From: Lachnospiraceae bacterium
GTDB taxonomy: Bacteria; Bacillota; Clostridia; Lachnospirales; Lachnospiraceae
Assembly (NCBI GenBank): GCA_902363835.1
Contig: CABJBM010000016.1
Coordinates: forward strand, 62,001-126,000
DNA length: 64,000 bases
Reading direction: 5' to 3'
Every line of letters begins with the position of its first letter. The first letter of the stretch is position 1. A program made the translations under genes and the position numbers. The notes beneath the pieces are model-generated. The model saw nothing but the letters and a program-made list of their open reading frames with translations. It searched no databases and had not been told where the DNA came from. Of this stretch, positions 18,382-27,317 are shown one piece after another.

Positions 18382-19572
18382 TTAAAAATCTACCTCTTTA
18401 TCATAGTAACAACAGGTCAGCAGTTTCTCCATCTCAGCCGGAGTTATTGGCCTTGGGTTGGAGCCGGTGCATGCATCACCTACTGCCAGTTCTGCTACTG
18501 ACGCTAATTTTTCATTGAACTCTGCTTCGTCAATGATTCCGCCTTCATATTCCTGAATGCAGGTAGGAATATCCAGCTTTTTGTTCATGTAACGGATCTC
18601 TGCAATCAATGCATCGACCAGTTCATCTTCATCTGCTCCCTTCAGACCCATGAAGCGGGCAATCTCTGCGTAACGCTTTGTGGCCTCAGGAACCTTGGAA
18701 TTAAACTTAATTACCTTTGGCAAATACATGGCGTTTGCACAGCCATGAACAATATGTCCTCCGGAATAAGCGGCTCCTGTCTTATGAGCCATGGAATGAA
18801 CAATGCCTAAAAGAGCATTGGAAAATGCCATACCAGCCAGACACTGGGCATTATGCATACGGGCACGGGCTTCCTTGTCCCCGTTATAGGAATCAATCAA
18901 GTCGTTATGTATCATCTTGATTGCATGAAGTGCCAGAGGATCGGTATAGTCACAGTGAAGGGTGGATACGTAAGCTTCCACTGCGTGGGTAATGGCATCC
19001 ATACCGGTATGAGCGGTCAGCTTCTGAGGCATGGTCTCAGCCAGATCCGGATCCACGATGGCAATATCCGGTGTAATGTTGAAATCTGCCAGAGGATACT
19101 TGATCCCTTTTTTATAATCAGTAATTACGCTGAATGCCGTCACTTCGGTAGCTGTACCGGAGGTAGACGGAATGGCGCAGAATCTTGCTTTTGTTCTTAA
19201 TTCAGGGAAATTAAAAGGAATGCACAAATCCTCAAATGTGGTGTCAGGATACTCATAGAATGCCCACATTGCCTTTGCCGCATCAATAGGAGAGCCTCCG
19301 CCGATGGCAACTATCCAATCCGGTTCAAATTCCCGCATCATTTCAGCGCCCTTCATCACCGTATCAACACTGGGATCCGGCTCTACGCCCTCAAACAGCT
19401 TTACTTCCATTCCGGCTTCCTTTAAGCAGGCTTCCACCCTGTCAAGAAATCCAAAACGTTTCATGGAACCGCCGCCAACTACCACGACCGCCTTTTTGCC
19501 TTTTATATTCTTAAGCTCTTCCAGGGAACCCTTTCCGTGATATAAGTCTCTCGGTAATGTAAATCTAGCCAT
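18382..19572 (-). CDS. Iron-containing alcohol dehydrogenase
   Basis: 396 residues, group III Fe-dependent family (butanol, 1,3-propanediol and lactaldehyde dehydrogenase relatives); reduces aldehydes with NAD(P)H at the end of fermentation. Evidence: GGGSPIDAAKAMW dinucleotide/active-site loop near residue 92, STSGTATEVTAFSV, GMDAITHAVEAY and GIVHSMAHKTGAAYSGGHIVHG, which hold the iron-binding histidines. AAGGAGG precedes the ATG. The gene follows a LysR-type regulator and Rex, and Rex often controls such enzymes, but I see no Rex operator upstream. Confidence 0.93.
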   Translation of the reverse strand: MARFTLPRDLYHGKGSLEELKNIKGKKAVVVVGGGSMKRFGFLDRVEACLKEAGMEVKLFEGVEPDPSVDTVMKGAEMMREFEPDWIVAIGGGSPIDAAKAMWAFYEYPDTTFEDLCIPFNFPELRTKARFCAIPSTSGTATEVTAFSVITDYKKGIKYPLADFNITPDIAIVDPDLAETMPQKLTAHTGMDAITHAVEAYVSTLHCDYTDPLALHAIKMIHNDLIDSYNGDKEARARMHNAQCLAGMAFSNALLGIVHSMAHKTGAAYSGGHIVHGCANAMYLPKVIKFNSKVPEATKRYAEIARFMGLKGADEDELVDALIAEIRYMNKKLDIPTCIQEYEGGIIDEAEFNEKLASVAELAVGDACTGSNPRPITPAEMEKLLTCCYYDKEVDF

Positions 19573-19620
19573 CGTAAATTCCTCCTTATGAATTTCAAGT
19601 TCAGTTGTATTCTATAAAGT

Positions 19621-19649
19621 ATTGTAGCTCAACCGGACAGGAAATACAA
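19621..19649 (-). promoter_or_regulatory. Promoter for the alcohol dehydrogenase gene
   Basis: TTGTAT (-35, 19644-19649), 17 bases, TACAAT (-10, 19621-19626) on the minus strand, about 50 bases upstream of the ATG. No TTGTTAA-type Rex half sites were found around it. Confidence 0.5.
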
Positions 19650-19653
19650 AGGT

Positions 19654-19693
19654 AAAAAAATATATATCAGTATATAAATACTGATATATATTT
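19654..19693 (-). terminator. AT-rich terminator after the LysR gene
   Basis: Arms of 16 bp (19658-19673 and 19678-19693, reading CAGTAT with ATACTG at the core) followed on the minus strand by seven T. It lies between the LysR stop and the alcohol dehydrogenase promoter. The palindrome could also serve as an operator. Confidence 0.65.
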
Positions 19694-19705
19694 AACATTC
19701 TTATT

Positions 19706-20620
19706 TCAAAAAATACTCTTCACTGCTTCCAGCTCTTTTAAAAATGCTTTATCCCAGGCCGTAAACAAATATCCCTTCCTATAGATCAGGGTATCCCAAA
19801 ACATCCCGGTCCTTTTTCTGCACTGACGTTCCACCAGATGATGCCTTGTGAGGATTTCCTCCGGCATTGGAGAAACCCACATGTAGGTGTGGGGATCCTC
19901 CAATAAAAGGTTGAACTGGCTTCCACGCTCAAATACGTAAACACGTTTTTCCGGCTCCAAAGGCCTTCCCTTTTTTTCAAAGCCCTCCCGGTGGCCTGTG
20001 GTTCCGTCACCATGAGCAATTTCTATATAGGGAATCAAATCCTCTGCTGTAATTTCTTTTTTTCCTGCCAGGGGATGCTCTGCTGACATGAGGAGTCTTA
20101 GAGAATATTGGAAAACCGGTTCCAATAAAAGCCCCTTTGCGGTAGCAATCTTGGCATAATGTCCTTCCAGAGAAGACTGATACCGAATGATTCCCAGATT
20201 ATACTCTCCGGTTTCCACATCCTTTAAGGTATCCGCGGAATTTGTCTCCCGCAGCCATACATTCATCCCTTCCTCCCTGTTCAGATTTCGGATGAACCGG
20301 GAAAATGCAAGGCTTAAATAACTTGCTCTTGGCATGGAAAGGGAGAATTCCACCCCCTTTACCTGGTCCGGCTTGTATAAATGCTCCATCTTCTCGATCT
20401 GGATCAGGACATTTCTGGCATGCTCCAGAAAAATCCTTCCTCTTGCCGTAGGAACCACCCCCTTGGAACTCCGTTTAAAAATCGGTGCGCCAAGGCTTTC
20501 CTCCAGAGTTTTAATGGCCTTGCTTAAATTTGGCTGGTCCATGTAAAGGTTGGCAGCAGCCTGAGTGATGGAACCTGTTTTTTCCACCTCAAGGGCATAT
20601 TCTAACAATACGGTATTCAA
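19706..20620 (-). CDS. LysR-family transcriptional regulator
   Basis: 304 residues. The N-terminal winged helix shows YALEVEKTGSITQAAANLYMDQPNLSKAIKTLEESLGAPIFKRSSKGV, followed by a periplasmic-binding-like effector domain. The start is TTG at 20620 with GGAGGAAG upstream. It begins 17 bases after the rex stop and is likely cotranscribed with rex; it ends at an AT-rich terminator before the alcohol dehydrogenase gene. Ligand and targets are unknown; the alcohol dehydrogenase is the obvious candidate. Confidence 0.93.
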   Translation of the reverse strand: MNTVLLEYALEVEKTGSITQAAANLYMDQPNLSKAIKTLEESLGAPIFKRSSKGVVPTARGRIFLEHARNVLIQIEKMEHLYKPDQVKGVEFSLSMPRASYLSLAFSRFIRNLNREEGMNVWLRETNSADTLKDVETGEYNLGIIRYQSSLEGHYAKIATAKGLLLEPVFQYSLRLLMSAEHPLAGKKEITAEDLIPYIEIAHGDGTTGHREGFEKKGRPLEPEKRVYVFERGSQFNLLLEDPHTYMWVSPMPEEILTRHHLVERQCRKRTGMFWDTLIYRKGYLFTAWDKAFLKELEAVKSIF

Positions 20621-20637
20621 TTGTCTTCCTCCTTTGT

Positions 20638-21306
20638 CTACTGCTTGCCTTCCTTATCCGTCTCATATAGATATTTGGAAAGGGCTGCCAGTGACACAGC
20701 CATGTTTTCATTCTGCACCAGCACGTGATCGGGTACGGTCAGGTGAGTCGGTGCGAAATTCCATATGGCCTTCACACCGCCGTTCACCAGGCTGTCACAT
20801 ACCTCCTGGGCATATTCTGCAGGGACTGTGATGATGCCGATGTGAATATTCATTCTCTGACAGAGGTTTTCCAGCTTTTCTATGGGAAAAACCGGTTTTC
20901 CTCCAATTTTTGTATTCACCTTTCTTCCATCAGAATCAAAAGCCAGGACAATCTCCACTCCATATTGCTCAAAACCTTTATAGGACAGCAGGGCCTTCCC
21001 CAAAGACCCTACTCCCACCAAAGCTGCCTGGTTGGTATTATGAAACCCTAAAAACTCCTCCATATCTCTGATTAAGTCCTTTACCAGGTAACCCAATTTA
21101 GGCTTTCCGGCTGTTTTGGCCACCATTGCCAGATCCTTGCGCACCTGGACCTCATTAAGCCGAAGATCCAAGGCAATGGCCGGCGCTGATATGGTCTCTG
21201 TTCCTTCCCGGCATTTCCGTTCCAGATAATGATGGTACATGGGAAGACGTTCCAGGGTCTTCCTGGATATTCCTCCCACCATATTTTTTTTCTCTTCCAT
21301 AAGCAT
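20638..21306 (-). CDS. rex: Redox-sensing transcriptional repressor Rex
   Basis: 222 residues. Rex binds NADH/NAD+ and represses fermentation genes until NADH rises. The N-terminal winged helix has ISRKTLERLPMYHHYLE and DLRLNEVQVRKDLA; the Rossmann fold has GVGSLGKALLSYKGF near residue 97, then VLAFDSD; the C-terminal helix for domain swapping is present. The location beside a fermentative alcohol dehydrogenase fits. The start carries GAGGTAGGGG upstream. Confidence 0.95.
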   Translation of the reverse strand: MLMEEKKNMVGGISRKTLERLPMYHHYLERKCREGTETISAPAIALDLRLNEVQVRKDLAMVAKTAGKPKLGYLVKDLIRDMEEFLGFHNTNQAALVGVGSLGKALLSYKGFEQYGVEIVLAFDSDGRKVNTKIGGKPVFPIEKLENLCQRMNIHIGIITVPAEYAQEVCDSLVNGGVKAIWNFAPTHLTVPDHVLVQNENMAVSLAALSKYLYETDKEGKQ

Positions 21307-21380
21307 GCACCCCTACCTCTTTTTTCAACAAAGGAATTCCCCATTCTTCTTTATCTTAAGATACTTTTACGTTTCATTTC

Positions 21381-22430
21381 TCAAGATCTTTCTCCTTCAT
21401 GAAGATCTGTAAGAAACATGGCATCGCCAAAACTAAAGAAACGGTAACGCTTCCTGATTGCCTCCTCATAGGCATGGAGTACATGATCCCGCCCTGCAAG
21501 GGCGGATACCAGCATCACCAGCGTAGATTCAGGCAAGTGGAAATTGGTGATCAGGCAATCCAGAAGTTTAAAACGGTATCCGGGATAAATGAAAATCTCC
21601 GTCCACCCGTTTCCTGCCCTTAAAAACCCGTCTTCCGTGGAAGCAGACTCCACCGTGCGGCAGCTGGTGGTTCCTACGCAGACAATACGGCCGCCGTTCC
21701 TCTTTGCATCATTGACCTTTTTTGCCTCTTCCTCTTCCACAATATAGAATTCAGAATGCATGTGGTGGGCTTCGATTTCATCCACCTTTACCGGACGAAA
21801 AGTTCCAAGCCCCACATGAAGGGTCACATGGGCAATGGATACTCCCATATCTTCGATTTCCCTTAACAGCTCTTTCGTAAAATGCAGTCCTGCCGTAGGC
21901 GCGGCCGCTGATCCCTCATGCTTTGCATAAACCGTCTGGTAACGGTTCTTGTCCTTAAGCTGGTGAGTGATATAGGGTGGCAGAGGCATTTGTCCCAAAC
22001 GGTCCAGTATCTCTTCAAAAATCCCTTCATAGGAAAACTGGATAAGCCGGTTTCCTTCTTCCACCACATCAATAACGGTTCCCTTCAGCAGGCCTTCACC
22101 AAAGGAAATTACCGTCCCTTCCTTTGCCTTTTTTCCAGGCTTTACAAGGGTTTCCCAAATGTCGTTTTCTCTTCTTTTTAATAGAAGGATCTCAATCTTT
22201 GCCTCTGTTCCCTCCTTTACTCCAAACAGTCTTGCCGGAATAACCTTGGTATCATTAATAACCAGGCAATCCCCTTTCCTCAAATAGGAAAGGATGTCCC
22301 TAAAATGCCTGTGACGGATCTCTCCTGTATGTTTATCCAATACCAGAAGTCTGGAAGCGGAACGATCCTCAAGAGGATCCTGAGCAATCAGTTCCTGGGG
22401 CAGATCAAAATAAAAGTCCCTGACGTTCAT
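21381..22430 (-). CDS. queA: tRNA preQ1(34) S-adenosylmethionine ribosyltransferase-isomerase
   Basis: 349 residues. QueA builds epoxyqueuosine on tRNA by transferring the ribosyl part of SAM to preQ1 at position 34. Diagnostic stretches: [18 protein letters not shown] at the start, [29 protein letters not shown] and [10 protein letters not shown]. The ATG at 22430 has AAAGGAG upstream; the frame reaches 20 codons higher without support. tgt does not follow here. Confidence 0.95.
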   Translation of the reverse strand: MNVRDFYFDLPQELIAQDPLEDRSASRLLVLDKHTGEIRHRHFRDILSYLRKGDCLVINDTKVIPARLFGVKEGTEAKIEILLLKRRENDIWETLVKPGKKAKEGTVISFGEGLLKGTVIDVVEEGNRLIQFSYEGIFEEILDRLGQMPLPPYITHQLKDKNRYQTVYAKHEGSAAAPTAGLHFTKELLREIEDMGVSIAHVTLHVGLGTFRPVKVDEIEAHHMHSEFYIVEEEEAKKVNDAKRNGGRIVCVGTTSCRTVESASTEDGFLRAGNGWTEIFIYPGYRFKLLDCLITNFHLPESTLVMLVSALAGRDHVLHAYEEAIRKRYRFFSFGDAMFLTDLHEGERS

Positions 22431-22495
22431 AAAAATAACTCTCTCCTTTGCCAAAAATGCTCCTCTGCAGGGTGCCACGCAGAGAAGCATCTGTT

Positions 22496-23281
22496 TTACG
22501 TATTGTTTGATGGGCTGTCTGTATCCGTTGCAGCCTCCGGCTCTTCCGGTTCTTTTGTCTCTTCTTTCTCATCCTTGAGGGTGTGATAAACAGCCAAAAG
22601 GTTTTCATCCGACTTTAAAGCATTCTCAAGACCGTTGTTTACCTCTTCTGCCACTTTCTGCACCGCCTCAGACTGGTTTGCATTTTTTATAAATTCAGCC
22701 TGTTCCGCACTGGTATCAGCGACCAGATAACAGCTTCCGTCTGCTGCTGTTTTTGCATAACATACAACCAGGCTGGGAGCCAGGGTTTCCGCCTGACGGA
22801 ATTTAATATCAAATCTGGCATAAACCACGTAATCGCCGTCATCCAATCCAGGCGCAGTATAGCATACCAGGTTCTCAAAACTCTGGTAGAATTTTACTTC
22901 TTCTTCCATTCCGGCTTCCTGTTCTCTCAGCTCCTCTTCAGAACAGGTATTGCCATACACCTTTGAAAGTGCCTCTATATCACATGTCCTTCTGGCCTTG
23001 AAATAAGCTTCCATCAGATCATGGATCGCCGGTGCGGCTTCTTCCTGCAAGGTGATTTCTGCCTTTGCAGGCTCCTCCCCAACGCTTTCAGCCTCCCCCG
23101 CTGACGGATCATCTGCTTCTGCGGATATCTGACCCGGATTATTACCAGTCTCTTCAGGCTTATCCAAAACAACAACGGTAAAAATCAATACAATCACCGC
23201 CAAGGGAATAGCCAGAATTTTCAGAATCCGTCTGATCTCTTCCTTCGAAACCTTCTTCCATTTTTCTATTAAGTCCTTCAT
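22496..23281 (-). CDS. Membrane-anchored extracytoplasmic protein of unknown function
   Basis: 261 residues. A short basic cytoplasmic segment precedes one transmembrane helix ([18 protein letters not shown], about residues 21-38), then a Glu/Pro/Ala-rich linker (to about 85), a compact domain of about 120 residues with regular [24 protein letters not shown] and a Glu/Thr/Asp-rich tail. The compact part resembles NTF2-like or Ice-nucleation-free stress domains in size only; I do not recognise it. AGGAGG precedes the ATG. It lies just upstream of queA. Confidence 0.7.
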   Translation of the reverse strand: MKDLIEKWKKVSKEEIRRILKILAIPLAVIVLIFTVVVLDKPEETGNNPGQISAEADDPSAGEAESVGEEPAKAEITLQEEAAPAIHDLMEAYFKARRTCDIEALSKVYGNTCSEEELREQEAGMEEEVKFYQSFENLVCYTAPGLDDGDYVVYARFDIKFRQAETLAPSLVVCYAKTAADGSCYLVADTSAEQAEFIKNANQSEAVQKVAEEVNNGLENALKSDENLLAVYHTLKDEKEETKEPEEPEAATDTDSPSNNT

Positions 23282-23355
23282 ATGGGCTTGACCTCCTGGA
23301 GAATCAATCTCCTCTACATTCTAACAAAAAAATCGATAAAAATCAACAAATACTA

Positions 23356-23384
23356 TTGCGCTTTAAAAGAATCTATAGTAGAAT
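23356..23384 (+). promoter_or_regulatory. Promoter of tRNA-Arg
   Basis: TTGCGC (23356-23361), 17 bases, TAGAAT (23379-23384), ten bases before the tRNA 5' end. Confidence 0.55.
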
Positions 23385-23393
23385 ATAAAAGAT

Positions 23394-23465
23394 GCATCTG
23401 TAGCTCAGTGGATAGAGCAGTGGCCTCCGGAGCCGCGTGCGTAGGTTCGATTCCTATCAGATGCA
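23394..23465 (+). tRNA. tRNA-Arg (anticodon CCG)
   Basis: Full cloverleaf by eye: acceptor GCATCTG pairs with CAGATGC, D arm GCTC/GAGC, anticodon stem GTGGC/GCCGC around loop CTCCGGA (anticodon CCG at 23427-23429), T arm with loop TTCGATT, discriminator A at 23465. CCA is not encoded. Its 3' half is repeated at 30126, marking it as an integration target. Confidence 0.95.
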
Positions 23466-23511
23466 TTCTTTTTTTACCTATTTTTAACCTTCTTAAAAGC
23501 CTTATTTTATA
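23440..23511 (+). repeat. Attachment-site-like repeat, copy A (tRNA-Arg 3' end plus flank)
   Basis: This 72-base stretch, from the T arm of tRNA-Arg into the downstream T-rich and ACCTATTTTTAACC flank, recurs at 30126-30195 in the same orientation with one base deletion and about five mismatches. A tRNA 3' end duplicated beside an integrase gene is the usual footprint of site-specific integration. Confidence 0.85.
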
Positions 23512-23640
23512 AGGACTTTCTCATATTTATCAGCTTTTCTTGAATCCTCTTATTCCCGGATTTTACTAATTTCCACTGGTTTCTACTAAAAGATAAGTGG
23601 TCGGTTTTGTGGTCAGATAATTTGTCAAAATTATCCCCTT

Positions 23641-24496
23641 TACAATCTTGCCCCAATTGTATACCTGAGCGCATGAATCGTATAATCCTCTGCTCCCGCT
23701 ACTCCAAGAACACTTTTAAAAGTTCTTAAATGTATTACGTTGAAATAGACATATCATTTAACGGAATAATCCATTTGTCTGAATCAGTTTTTGTAATATC
23801 ACTAAAGGTCTTTTTATTCTTTCCTACTACTTCGTTTTTTTCATCGCGTTCCTTTGCTTTAGTCAAAGTATTATTTACCCTTAGAGTATTATTTCCAAAG
23901 TCAACATCACTCCATTCCAAAGCTAAGGCTTCACTAATTCGCATTCCGGTATTTAAAATCAGCAGCAGAACTGGCATGTATTTAAAGAACTGATTATTAC
24001 TTAGACATAATGTATTATTGAACTCATACATTTTTTCAGTTATATCTTCTGGTAAAATTTCCGTCTTTTTCGTCTTTCCTTTCACATTACGCTCAATAGG
24101 TAACTGAACAGCCGGGCATGGATCAAAGGTTATCTTTTGGGAATTGAAAACATACTGGAACACCTCTTTTATAAATTCATAATGCTTCTTAACCGTAGAA
24201 TATGCCTTTGCAGCCGATAAATCGTTTATCATGGCCTGAATATCTTCAGTTGACACACTCCCCAACTGAATCCACCCTATATAATTGCAAACGGTATTAT
24301 ACATCTGTTCCAAACGATCATATGATGCTGGTTTTAATATGGGACATTTCACTGTTTTCATCCAAAATTCGGCATAGTCCTGAAAGGTTGTGGCTTCCAC
24401 TTTTACAGTATATTTAGTCCTGTCCTCGTTATATTCCTTAATTTTATGTTTCCGTTCTCTATCAGTCTTAGCATAAAAAGATTGATATATCACCAT
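23641..24496 (-). pseudogene. Tyrosine recombinase (integrase), frameshifted and truncated
   Basis: The main open stretch (23735-24496, 253 residues) has the core-binding domain (TTFQDYAEFWMKTV) and the first catalytic-arginine box (LILNTGMRISEALALEW), then stops. In another frame at about 23643-23700 the complement reads YTIHALRYTIGARL, which is the HxLRxT catalytic box of the same family, followed by a stop. The C-terminal catalytic tyrosine is not found, and the N-terminal arm-binding domain seems absent. So the gene is broken by at least one frameshift and a deletion. It lies 3' of tRNA-Arg, facing it, as integrases of tRNA-targeting elements do. Confidence 0.88.
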
Positions 24497-24591
24497 GCTC
24501 CTCTTTTATCAAATATGGTTATATATTAATAGCTTTCCCAGCATTATTCGTGAACCATGTGTCAAACTCTTCTTTCGAAATTATTATATGC

Positions 24592-24623
24592 AAAAAGAGC
24601 GAACCTTTAAACCGTTCGCTCTT
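24592..24623 (-). terminator. Terminator after the rtcB gene
   Basis: AAGAGCGAAC pairs with GTTCGCTCTT; on the minus strand the stem is followed by TTTTTGC. It lies 63 bases beyond the rtcB stop. Confidence 0.85.
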
Positions 24624-24685
24624 AGGATAATTTTTAATACATGTTATTATATAGCCCCTGATATTCTTCGCCTGCTTCGTTATTT

Positions 24686-25891
24686 TCATTCTCCACCTGC
24701 TTTGAAATTGTAAATCGGTTTGATAACGCTTTCAATGTCTACAGTAGCAGCAATGTTATTTACGATATCTTCCATTCCTTTATATGCCATTGGGCATTCA
24801 TCTAAAGTTTCTTTATTTACAGATGTCGTATAAATCCCATTCATTTGCTTTTTAAACTCGGATACAGTAAATGTCTCTTTTGCTCGTGACCTACTCATCA
24901 ATCTACCAGCGCCATGTGGAGCAGATTGATTCCAGTCATCATTTCCCTTTCCAATACATACCAGGCTGCCATCTCTCATATTTATAGGAATAATCAAGCG
25001 TTCTCCAATTTGGGCTGATACAGCCCCTTTCCGGAGAATCATATTGTTTACATCTATATAATTGTGAATTGTTGTAAATTGCTGGGTTACATGAACCCCC
25101 ATTCCTTTAATTATCTCATCCATCATTGCCTGACGGTTATACATCGCAAACTCCTGAACTATCTTCATATCATGAATGTACTGCTCAAATAATTTTCCGC
25201 TTACGTAAGCGAGTTGCTTTGGTATATTTGTTCTTTTCACATTTTTCAGATCTGATAACGCCTTCTGAATTTCATTCTCTCTGCCTTGTTTCTTCCATTC
25301 ATTAATTAAGTTCTCTCTGTCAGAGGCCGATGAGCCATTTAACACCTCATATGCTTGATTTTGATAATAATTTGCCACCTCAAGTCCAAGATGGCGGCTT
25401 CCAGAATGAACAACTATATAGATATTACCTTCATCATCCTTATTACACTCAATAAAGTGATTACCACCACCAAGTGATCCAAGGCTCTTTTCAGCTCTGC
25501 CTGAATTTACTTTGTCTGCACAAAATAATTCTTCAATGTGGCATTTGTCAAAATATCTGTGTGTTTCAGTTCTAACATTGAATCCTGATGGAATCTTTTC
25601 ATAAATTAATTTATCCAGTTTCTGCAATTCAATGTGTTTTTCTTTAATCTGGACACATTCCATCCCACACCCAATATCCACTCCAACAAGATTAGGAACA
25701 ATTTTGTCAGTAATGGTCATCGTAGTACCAATGGTACAGCCAGCCCCAGCGTGAATGTCTGGCATTAATCTTATTTTACTTCCAGCAACAAATTCCTGAT
25801 TTAATAAAAGCATTACTTGTGCTATTGATGTCTCATCTACAACATCTGTAAATATTTTTGCTTCGTTATACTTTCCTTTTAACCCTATCAT
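24686..25891 (-). CDS. rtcB: RtcB-family RNA-splicing ligase
   Basis: 401 residues, a short RtcB. RtcB joins RNA 2',3'-cyclic phosphate or 3'-phosphate ends to 5'-OH ends using GTP and Mn2+. Visible: MPDIHAGAGCTIGTT near residue 43, VGVDIGCGM near 70 with the metal-binding Cys, GGGNHFIE near 140, HSGSRHLG near 158, and SAPHGAGRLMSRSRAKE near 325, where the His is the expected guanylylation site. The set of ligands looks complete. GAAGGGGAA precedes the ATG. It is the first cargo gene beside the broken integrase and has its own terminator; no RtcA or PrfH gene is adjacent. Likely acquired (AT-rich context). Confidence 0.92.
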   Translation of the reverse strand: MIGLKGKYNEAKIFTDVVDETSIAQVMLLLNQEFVAGSKIRLMPDIHAGAGCTIGTTMTITDKIVPNLVGVDIGCGMECVQIKEKHIELQKLDKLIYEKIPSGFNVRTETHRYFDKCHIEELFCADKVNSGRAEKSLGSLGGGNHFIECNKDDEGNIYIVVHSGSRHLGLEVANYYQNQAYEVLNGSSASDRENLINEWKKQGRENEIQKALSDLKNVKRTNIPKQLAYVSGKLFEQYIHDMKIVQEFAMYNRQAMMDEIIKGMGVHVTQQFTTIHNYIDVNNMILRKGAVSAQIGERLIIPINMRDGSLVCIGKGNDDWNQSAPHGAGRLMSRSRAKETFTVSEFKKQMNGIYTTSVNKETLDECPMAYKGMEDIVNNIAATVDIESVIKPIYNFKAGGE

Positions 25892-25940
25892 TATTCCCCT
25901 TCATTCCTCTTGATCTTATCCAATTTTTTCTTCTTTATAT

Positions 25941-27014
25941 TTATATGTCTTTCCCTTGCAGTTCCTCCAATTGATCCATATGCTGATCAGCCCGTTCTTC
26001 CATGGTAGGAAGCCTCCGGTTGTAATCTTTATAGTAATTTGTAAAAATCACACCTGCAAACAGCAATGTATTAATCACTAATGACGCAAGTACACTATTC
26101 CATGTAATATCCTGATTTTGAAGTACTTCTTCTGAATAATTCCCGGAAATAATCGGAACCAAATTATTGTTGACAAAATGCAAAATAACAACCGACCATA
26201 TATTATTAGTCTTTAAATATGCCCAACCAAAAAATATCCCCAATGTGATACATGTGATTAATTGTCCTACCAAACTTATAAATCCAACTGATGGAGATGT
26301 ATAATAAAAGAAATTTATGGGCAAATGCCATAATCCCCAAGCAATCCCAAGAATAAGGATGCCGCGCACCATTCCAAATTTCTTTTGCAGAATAGGTTGA
26401 AAGAAATATCTCCAACCATACTCTTCTCCCCAAAATGCTGTAAATATCAAAAAATAATTTATAGGCAGTGACAATAACATGATCCAAGTAATTGGTTTTT
26501 TCACAATTTCAACAATGGTTTGCGTTTCACCGCCTAAAATATACATGATAACAGCTCTGCCAAAGTAAAGGATTAAATATATTAGAACAATAAGGGCAGA
26601 TGCTTTCCATCTTCCTCCCTTAAGTCCATAAGCAATGCGCTTATCCTTTTTTTCAGTGAGCAGTAGAATCCAAGCTATAACAGAACCAACTATCATGATA
26701 TATTGAGAAATAGCGTTCCAACTCATTTCAGGCATAATAATACTTGCCACTGTACAAATCAATAGCAGCAAAGTAATAATTAAAAATCCAATAAAAAACC
26801 TCTTCGGAATCAGATGATCTCCTTTGCGTGTAAGTAATGCAGCCAGGATCACGGCCATAGCAGGATAGAACATTTGGGCTGATGGGAAAACTGATACATC
26901 AAGTCCCTTACTATAACCAACTCCCATCAAAATTCCTAGTATATAGGGCACGCCAAAGGCTACACTAAGGTAAATAAGCATCTGCGTTTTCTCATGATTT
27001 TTTTGTCTCTCCAT
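25941..27014 (-). CDS. CPBP-family intramembrane metalloprotease
   Basis: 357 residues with about eight to nine transmembrane helices. The CAAX-protease/bacteriocin-processing family motifs are present: EEYGWR (motif 1, two Glu and Arg), followed by the H in WGLWHLPINFF (motif 2), and a further His in VILHFVNNN (motif 3). Members cleave prenylated or bacteriocin-like peptides or confer immunity; the target here is unknown. I start at 27014 because AAAAGGAGAG precedes it; a longer frame to 27044 has none. It lies 49 bases upstream of rtcB in the same orientation. Confidence 0.88.
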   Translation of the reverse strand: MERQKNHEKTQMLIYLSVAFGVPYILGILMGVGYSKGLDVSVFPSAQMFYPAMAVILAALLTRKGDHLIPKRFFIGFLIITLLLLICTVASIIMPEMSWNAISQYIMIVGSVIAWILLLTEKKDKRIAYGLKGGRWKASALIVLIYLILYFGRAVIMYILGGETQTIVEIVKKPITWIMLLSLPINYFLIFTAFWGEEYGWRYFFQPILQKKFGMVRGILILGIAWGLWHLPINFFYYTSPSVGFISLVGQLITCITLGIFFGWAYLKTNNIWSVVILHFVNNNLVPIISGNYSEEVLQNQDITWNSVLASLVINTLLFAGVIFTNYYKDYNRRLPTMEERADQHMDQLEELQGKDI

Positions 27015-27169
27015 TACACTCTCCTTTTTCATTATAACGTTCATTTTACTATTATCCCATTTATGATTGTATTTATCAATTTACAATTTAGTTAATCTTG
27101 TTTACATAAGCCTCTTTCTTCTGTATCTTATCCAGTTCTTGTTTCTTTCTATTCAAATGCTTAAATACT

Positions 27170-27199
27170 ATTATATCTCTTCCGCTTTGCTCGTATCAA
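27170..27199 (-). promoter_or_regulatory. Promoter for the CPBP protease-rtcB unit
   Basis: TTGATA (27194-27199), 18 bases, TATAAT (27170-27175) on the minus strand, leaving an untranslated leader of about 150 bases before 27014. Confidence 0.5.
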
Positions 27200-27235
27200 T
27201 GTATATAGAAGCTATATCATCCACTAAATTTCACT

Positions 27236-27269
27236 AAAAAAACACCTATCGCTTAAATTTCGACAGGTG
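27236..27269 (-). terminator. Terminator after the SGNH hydrolase gene
   Basis: CACCTATCG pairs with CGACAGGTG (one mismatch), and on the minus strand seven T follow. It ends the MBOAT-SGNH unit. Confidence 0.85.
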
Positions 27270-27317
27270 CTGATCAAAACATCTCTTAACAGGCAATACC
27301 ATAAAGTTCTAAATCAA

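Noticed and set aside
19573..19705. Rex operator ahead of the alcohol dehydrogenase gene
   Set aside because: No TTGTTAA/TTAACAA half sites; the long palindrome there is better explained as a terminator with its T-run.
24495..24713. Plus-strand frame beginning MLLFYQI and its look-alike at 34149-34361
   Set aside because: They resemble each other only because both lie on the repeated integrase-start DNA; no ribosome site or family match. Used as evidence of repeated DNA, not as genes.
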